64,000 nt of DNA from an uncultured Corynebacterium sp. (GTDB lineage Bacteria > Actinomycetota > Actinomycetes > Mycobacteriales > Mycobacteriaceae): NCBI GenBank assembly GCA_943913645.1, contig CALTYZ010000001.1, forward strand, positions 1 to 64,000. Reading direction: 5' to 3'. Under the pieces are notes generated by a model. It saw only the letters and a list, made by a program, of their open reading frames with translations. It was not told the DNA's origin and did no database searches. Below are positions 59,335 to 64,000 of the stretch, in pieces. A program made the translations under genes and the position numbers. Each line of letters opens with the position of its first letter. Positions within the stretch are counted from its first letter, which is position 1.

Positions 59335-59340
59335 TAAAGT
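59335..59340 (+). promoter_or_regulatory. -10 box for leaderless accD
   Basis: TAAAGT lies 6 nt before the ATG at 59347, with no ribosome-binding site between. The -35 is weak. Confidence 0.45.
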
Positions 59341-59346
59341 GGCGCC

Positions 59347-60984
59347 ATGACAGTTTCCCCCGACTCTCAAGGTGCAGCTGCGCACCCAGGCGACGCTGCG
59401 GCCCACCAAACCACCGCGGACAAACTGACCGAGCTGCAACGCCACCGTACCCACGCCCAAGCTCCCTTAGGCGAACACGTCTATGCCAAAGTGCACGACG
59501 CGGGTCGGCTCAGCGCACGCGAACGCCTTGATTACATCCTCGATAAAGGCTCCTTCATAGAAACAGATATGCTTGCACGCCACCGCACCCACGACTTCGG
59601 AATGTATGCAAAACGCCCAGTCACAGACGGGATCATCACCGGCTGGGGCACCATTGATGGCCGTGAGGTGTGCATCTTCTCCCAAGACGGAACCGTCTTT
59701 GGCGGGGCCCTTGGAGAGGTATACGGCGAAAAAATGAGCAAAGTGCAGCAGCTTGCCGTCACCACCGGGCGCCCCCTGATCGGCCTGTATGAGGGCGCAG
59801 GAGCGCGCATCCAAGATGGCCCAGTCTCCCTCGACTGGATTGCCCACACCTTCTACAACAACGTGCAAGCCTCTGGGGTGGTCCCGCAGATCTCGGTGAT
59901 CATGGGCGCCTGCGCCGGCGGCAACGCCTACTCCCCCGCCCTGACAGACTTCGTAGTCATGGTGGATAAGACATCCAAGATGTTCGTCACCGGACCAGAC
60001 GTGATCAAAACAGTCACCGGGGAAGAGATCACGCAAGAAGAACTCGGTGGTGCCTGGACGCACATGACTGAAGCTGGGAACTGCCATTATGTCGCGGCCA
60101 CCGATGAAGAGGCGCTGGACTGGGTCGTCGATTTGGTCTCGTACCTGCCGTTAAATAGCAAGCAGCACGCTCCAGTGGTCACCACCGACTTTGAACACAG
60201 CGTGACCGATCTCGATCACGAACTGGACACACTCATCCCGGATTCGCCGAACCAACCATATGACGTGCGCGAGGTGCTCACGCGAATCGCTGATGACAGC
60301 GAATTTCTTGAGATCATGCAGCAGCGCGCCGAAAATGTTGTCATTGCCTTTGCACGAATCGAGGGGCAAGTCGTCGGTGTCGTGGCCAACCAGCCAAACG
60401 TCTACGCCGGCTGCCTTGATATCAACTCCTCGGAAAAAGCCGCCCGGTTCGTGCGCACCTGCGACGCGTTCAACATCCCCATCATCATGCTGGTCGATGT
60501 GCCGGGTTTTCTGCCCGGAGCAACCCAAGAATCCGACGGCATCTTGCGCCGCGGCGCGAAACTGCTCTACGCCTACGGGGAAGCCACAGTGCCAAAAATC
60601 ACAGTGACCATGCGCAAAGCCTATGGCGGCGCGTACTGCGTCATGGGTTCCAAAGGCCTCGGCGCCGATGTGAATCTGGCCTGGCCCACCGCACAGATCG
60701 CCGTGATGGGCGCAAGCGCGGCAGTCGGGTTTATCAACCGCAAAGACATTGCCTCCGCACGCGAATCAGGCGCCACCGAAAGCGAGCTGGCTGAGCTCAT
60801 CCAACGCTTTGAACACGACTATGAGGCCGCCATCTTGAACCCGTATCGCGCGGCCGAGCGCGGACTAGTTGACGCCGTCATTCTGCCGTCTGAGACCCGC
60901 ACCGCGGTTGCCGCTCACCTGCGTCTTTACTGTGATAAAACAGTTGCCCGCCCGGCGCGCAAACACGGCAATATTCCGCTGTAA
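59347..60984 (+). CDS. accD: acyl-CoA carboxylase beta (carboxyltransferase) subunit AccD
   Basis: A 545-residue carboxyltransferase that pairs with biotinylated AccBC to make malonyl- or longer acyl-CoA. The N-terminal half has SARERLDYILDKGSFIE, EGAGARIQDG and CAGGNAYSPALTDF; the C-terminal half has VDVPGFLPGATQE, then YGGAYCVMGSKGLGADV and WPTAQIAVMGASAAV. It resembles DtsR1/AccD1 of C. glutamicum and AccD5 (Rv3280) by position next to birA. Substrate chain length cannot be judged here. It is followed after 57 nt by fas in the same direction. Confidence 0.94.
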   Translation: MTVSPDSQGAAAHPGDAAAHQTTADKLTELQRHRTHAQAPLGEHVYAKVHDAGRLSARERLDYILDKGSFIETDMLARHRTHDFGMYAKRPVTDGIITGWGTIDGREVCIFSQDGTVFGGALGEVYGEKMSKVQQLAVTTGRPLIGLYEGAGARIQDGPVSLDWIAHTFYNNVQASGVVPQISVIMGACAGGNAYSPALTDFVVMVDKTSKMFVTGPDVIKTVTGEEITQEELGGAWTHMTEAGNCHYVAATDEEALDWVVDLVSYLPLNSKQHAPVVTTDFEHSVTDLDHELDTLIPDSPNQPYDVREVLTRIADDSEFLEIMQQRAENVVIAFARIEGQVVGVVANQPNVYAGCLDINSSEKAARFVRTCDAFNIPIIMLVDVPGFLPGATQESDGILRRGAKLLYAYGEATVPKITVTMRKAYGGAYCVMGSKGLGADVNLAWPTAQIAVMGASAAVGFINRKDIASARESGATESELAELIQRFEHDYEAAILNPYRAAERGLVDAVILPSETRTAVAAHLRLYCDKTVARPARKHGNIPL

Positions 60985-61041
60985 GTACTCGAGTTTGCCC
61001 CCTGCACGTTATCCGAAACCCACCGAGAGAAAGCCATCACC

Positions 61042-64000
61042 ATGAATCTCACGCCGCTGTTGTCAATGCCCCGCCCAGCACTTATCTTCCCTGGTCAGGC
61101 AAGTGCCTGGCAATTGGCGCTCGCGGATGCCGCCGCCTCGCCCGCAACCGCCCACCGGCTTGCTCAGCTCATTGATGCCGCAGTTGCGCTCACCGGTCCA
61201 GTCGCGCGCCCTCTCGCCTCGGTGGTACCGGGTGTACAAGAGCGCCTGCGCGAACTCATCGACCCGGACCACGGCACGCCACGCGCAGACATTGATGCCC
61301 TGCCGGCGGTGAGCGTGCCCGGGATCCTGCTCGCGCAAATCGCCGCTGCGGAGCATCTGCGCGACCTGGGGCTGCCGATAGATGTGAACACAACGATTAT
61401 GGACGGCCACTCGCAAGGCATTCTTGGCGTTGCTGCCCTTGATGACCCAGTGCAGGCACTTGCATTCGCGTTCATTCTCGGGGCGGCTGCTTGCTCAGTC
61501 TATGGGGCGACCGATACACAATCGCGCATGCTCTCTGTACGAGGAGTACGCACGCAGCAGATGTCTGAGTACGCGCCTGTGGCCGTGATCAACGGTCCGC
61601 GCCATAGTGTCATCTCCGGTACGCCCGATGCGCTTGAGACAGTGCGTCAAAAGGTGACAGCCGCCGCTGAGGCATACAACGCGAAGTTGGAAGCTGCCCA
61701 ATTCGGCGGCTCTGCAATCGACCCTGTCTTTGATGCGCTGGAAGTGGCGTATCCCTTTCATTCACCGAGCAATCAGCCTGCGGTGGATGTGGCGCACGAG
61801 TGGGCGCAAGCCTGCAACATCACGCTGACTACCCCGGGCGACCTGCGGGAGCTTGCCCAAACAATCTTGGTGGATCAGTTCGATTTCCCTGCCCGGGTAC
61901 GCCGGGTGCTTGCGGCAGGTGCAAGCCACATCATCACTTTCGATGCCGGGCTAGCCAGCATCATATCGCCTCTGGTTGCCGGCGCTGGTGTCCCAGTGAT
62001 CACGGCGGACAGTGCCAAGGCACGCGACGCGCTGGCGACCCCCGGCAGCCAGATTCCCGCCGCCGCCGACTACTCCACCTTCGCCCCGCGCTTGGTGCGG
62101 CTGCCTGATGGCAATGTGTACACCCAAACCAGATTTTCAGAAATAACGGGGCTGTCCCCGATCATCTTGGGCGGCATGACGCCAACATCTGCCGACGGTG
62201 AGATTGTTGCTGCGGCGGCCAACGCCGGCTACTGGACTGAGCTGGCCGGGGGTGGCATGTACTCGCAGGAGGTGTTCAACGAGCACAAAGACACCCTCGT
62301 TGCTCACCTCGAGCCGGGCCGCACAGCACAGTTCAACACAATGTTCTTCGACCGGTTCTTGTGGAATCTGCATTTCGGCCAAACCCGGATGGTGCCCAAG
62401 GCGCGCATCGCGGGCGCACCGTTCAACGGCGTGTGCATCTCTGCCGGTATCCCTGAGGTGGAGGAAGCCAGCGAAATTATTGCCCAGCTGCGCACAGACG
62501 GATTTCCGTATATCGCGTTCAAACCGGGCACCGAGACCCAGATCCGGAATGCGCTAAAAATCGCGGACGCGAATCCGAAGATCCCGATCATTTTGATGGT
62601 CGAAGATGGGCATGCGGGAGGCCATCACTCGTGGGTTGATTTGGACGACATGCTCACCGCCACCTATGCAGAAGTGCGTGACCGGCCAAATGCTCTGCTT
62701 GCTGTGGGCGGAGGCGTGTATTCTCCTGAGCGCGCCGCTGACTTGTTAACAGGCGAATGGGCATCGCGCTGGGGGCTGAGCCCGATGCCAGTTGATGCGG
62801 TGTTCATCGGTACTGTGGCCATGGCCACGAAAGAGGCAAAGGCCACCGACAGTGTCAAGGATCTGTTGGTCAACACCCCGGGCATTACGCCGGAAGACAA
62901 CGGTGGTTGGGTCGCGCGCGGCACCGGCCGTGGCGGTGTTGCCTCCTCACAGTCCCACCTGCTTGCAGACATTCACGACCTTGATAATTCTTTTGCCAAG
63001 GCCGCACGTCTTATCACCAGCATGCCTGCTGAGGACTACACTGTGCGCCGCGCAGAAATCATCGCCGCGTTGGAGAAAACCTCGAAGCCGTTTTTCGGCG
63101 ACGTCGAGCAGATGACGTACGCACAGTGGATTGAGCGTTTTGTCGAACTTGCTCACCCCTTCACCGACTCGAGTTGGGACATGCGGTTTGTTGCTCTGCT
63201 GCACCGTATTGAGTCACGCCTGAACCCTGCTGATCATGGCGAGATCACGACCCTGTTTCCCTCCGATACTGAGATTGATCCGGTGCAGGCGGCTGCCGAA
63301 CTGGTGCGCGCTTACCCCGACGCGCACGAGGTACGTGTCTCACCGCGTGATGCGGCGTGGTGGATTCAGCTGCACTACAAATACCCCAAACCAATGCCGT
63401 GGGTGCCCGCAATTGACGGCGACCTCAAGATGTGGTTTGGCAAAGACACCCTGTGGCAGGCTCAAGACGAGCGTTACACCGCAGACCAAGTGCGCATCAT
63501 TCCGGGACCAGTCGCGGTGGCGGGTATCACGAAGAAGAACGAACCAGTGGCGGATCTCCTTGCTCGATTTGAGGCAGCCGCAACGCAGAAGCTTGTCGAC
63601 GCTGGTGCCCAGCCACATGCGTTATTCTCCCGGCTGCAGAATGCCGAGACCGCAAAAGACTTCATCACTTCTGCACCCACGCTGATGTGGCACGGCCACT
63701 TGATGGAAAACCCGGCATATGCAATGGATGATTCCGCATATGAGATCGTCGCAACCGAGAGCGCGGACGGCAGCACCCAGTGGGCAATCCGAATTGTCAC
63801 CGACTCGTTCTGGGACCAGCTGCCGGAGGATCAGCGGCCCTTTTATGTCCGCGAGGTGATGATTCCACTCGAATTGCCGGAGGGCACGGCGACCGGCGCT
63901 TCACCTGTGGTATCTGATGAACGCCTCCCGAAGGCCGTGTTCGACCTGCTCGCAGGGCTTGCCGGTGTTGGCTCGACATCAGAGGCTGGCGACGAGATCA
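61042..64000 (+). CDS. fas: type I fatty acid synthase, 5' part (runs off the window)
   Basis: The first 986 codons of a large multidomain FAS-I, open to the end of the window. The acetyl/malonyl transferase domain has PGQASAWQ near the start and the nucleophile elbow GHSQG with Ser124. An enoyl reductase domain follows with GLSPIILGGMTPTSADGE near 370 and DGHAGGHHSW near 520, FMN-binding features. The start of the dehydratase-type region comes after. KR, KS and ACP domains lie beyond the window. The ATG at 61042 begins MNLTPLLSMPRPALIFPGQ. It probably shares an operon with accD, giving malonyl-CoA supply and chain synthesis together. Confidence 0.95.
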   Translation, partial: MNLTPLLSMPRPALIFPGQASAWQLALADAAASPATAHRLAQLIDAAVALTGPVARPLASVVPGVQERLRELIDPDHGTPRADIDALPAVSVPGILLAQIAAAEHLRDLGLPIDVNTTIMDGHSQGILGVAALDDPVQALAFAFILGAAACSVYGATDTQSRMLSVRGVRTQQMSEYAPVAVINGPRHSVISGTPDALETVRQKVTAAAEAYNAKLEAAQFGGSAIDPVFDALEVAYPFHSPSNQPAVDVAHEWAQACNITLTTPGDLRELAQTILVDQFDFPARVRRVLAAGASHIITFDAGLASIISPLVAGAGVPVITADSAKARDALATPGSQIPAAADYSTFAPRLVRLPDGNVYTQTRFSEITGLSPIILGGMTPTSADGEIVAAAANAGYWTELAGGGMYSQEVFNEHKDTLVAHLEPGRTAQFNTMFFDRFLWNLHFGQTRMVPKARIAGAPFNGVCISAGIPEVEEASEIIAQLRTDGFPYIAFKPGTETQIRNALKIADANPKIPIILMVEDGHAGGHHSWVDLDDMLTATYAEVRDRPNALLAVGGGVYSPERAADLLTGEWASRWGLSPMPVDAVFIGTVAMATKEAKATDSVKDLLVNTPGITPEDNGGWVARGTGRGGVASSQSHLLADIHDLDNSFAKAARLITSMPAEDYTVRRAEIIAALEKTSKPFFGDVEQMTYAQWIERFVELAHPFTDSSWDMRFVALLHRIESRLNPADHGEITTLFPSDTEIDPVQAAAELVRAYPDAHEVRVSPRDAAWWIQLHYKYPKPMPWVPAIDGDLKMWFGKDTLWQAQDERYTADQVRIIPGPVAVAGITKKNEPVADLLARFEAAATQKLVDAGAQPHALFSRLQNAETAKDFITSAPTLMWHGHLMENPAYAMDDSAYEIVATESADGSTQWAIRIVTDSFWDQLPEDQRPFYVREVMIPLELPEGTATGASPVVSDERLPKAVFDLLAGLAGVGSTSEAGDEI

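Noticed and set aside
1..64000. CRISPR arrays, prophage, insertion sequences
   Set aside because: No spaced direct repeats, integrase, transposase or phage gene is visible, and gene order follows conserved actinobacterial synteny.

Overview
The window is a 64-kb chromosomal segment from a Corynebacterium-type actinobacterium, roughly 55-60% G+C by eye. The evidence is gene content: WhcD and WhcE (WhiB) regulators, MtrAB-LpqB, AdnAB, a mycothiol-type anti-sigma factor, an LCP ligase beside WbbL, a type I fatty acid synthase, and a gene order close to M. tuberculosis Rv3193c-Rv3280. No transposase, integrase, prophage, CRISPR array or resistance island is visible. This is conserved core chromosome.

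Region 1 (0-24 kb) holds initiator tRNA-fMet, a UPF0182 membrane protein, a PPA1309 protein, a lipoprotein, a PDZ/S16 (YlbL-like) protease, a zincin-like protein with a degenerate active site and an orphan TOMM/ThiF-like protein. A repair block follows on the minus strand: AdnA-AdnB, a K+ channel, a NudC-like Nudix hydrolase and UvrD2. Then come TIGR02569, DUF3152 and DUF3107 proteins, RhlE and an Rv3212-like beta-propeller.

Region 2 (23.5-34 kb) carries stress and growth control. It has whcE (whiB1) behind a long, hairpin-rich leader, the 24-residue ribosomal protein bL37, and convergent sigH-rshA, followed by aroA-rsgA, a HAD/DUF6912 pair, secA, hpf and comF.

Region 3 (34-49 kb) has the envelope two-component operon mtrA-mtrB-lpqB with tmk and ahcY upstream. 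It also has the GDP-mannose/arabinogalactan block (manA, tobH-like, phosphomannomutase, whcD, nucleotidyltransferase, wbbL).

Region 4 (49-64 kb) has the LCP ligase, a TIGR03089 protein, a trehalose-type ABC importer (lipoprotein and two permeases, no ATPase), purK-purE, a PH-domain protein, birA, acpS, accD and the 5' part of fas. birA, acpS, accD and fas form a compact fatty-acid cluster: biotin ligase, phosphopantetheinyl transferase, carboxyltransferase and FAS.

The most interesting signals are: (i) AdnA has lost the Walker A lysine while its nuclease and Fe-S residues remain; (ii) a probable structured RNA leader precedes whcE; (iii) short perfect tandem duplications (8-19 bp) recur at gene boundaries; (iv) at least eleven genes have a TAnnnT box placed for leaderless transcription, twice using the upstream gene's stop codon as half of the -10; (v) an inverted-repeat cluster lies between birA and acpS; (vi) RshA lacks the usual zinc-binding His. 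All homology statements rest on motif recognition and gene order, not on searches.
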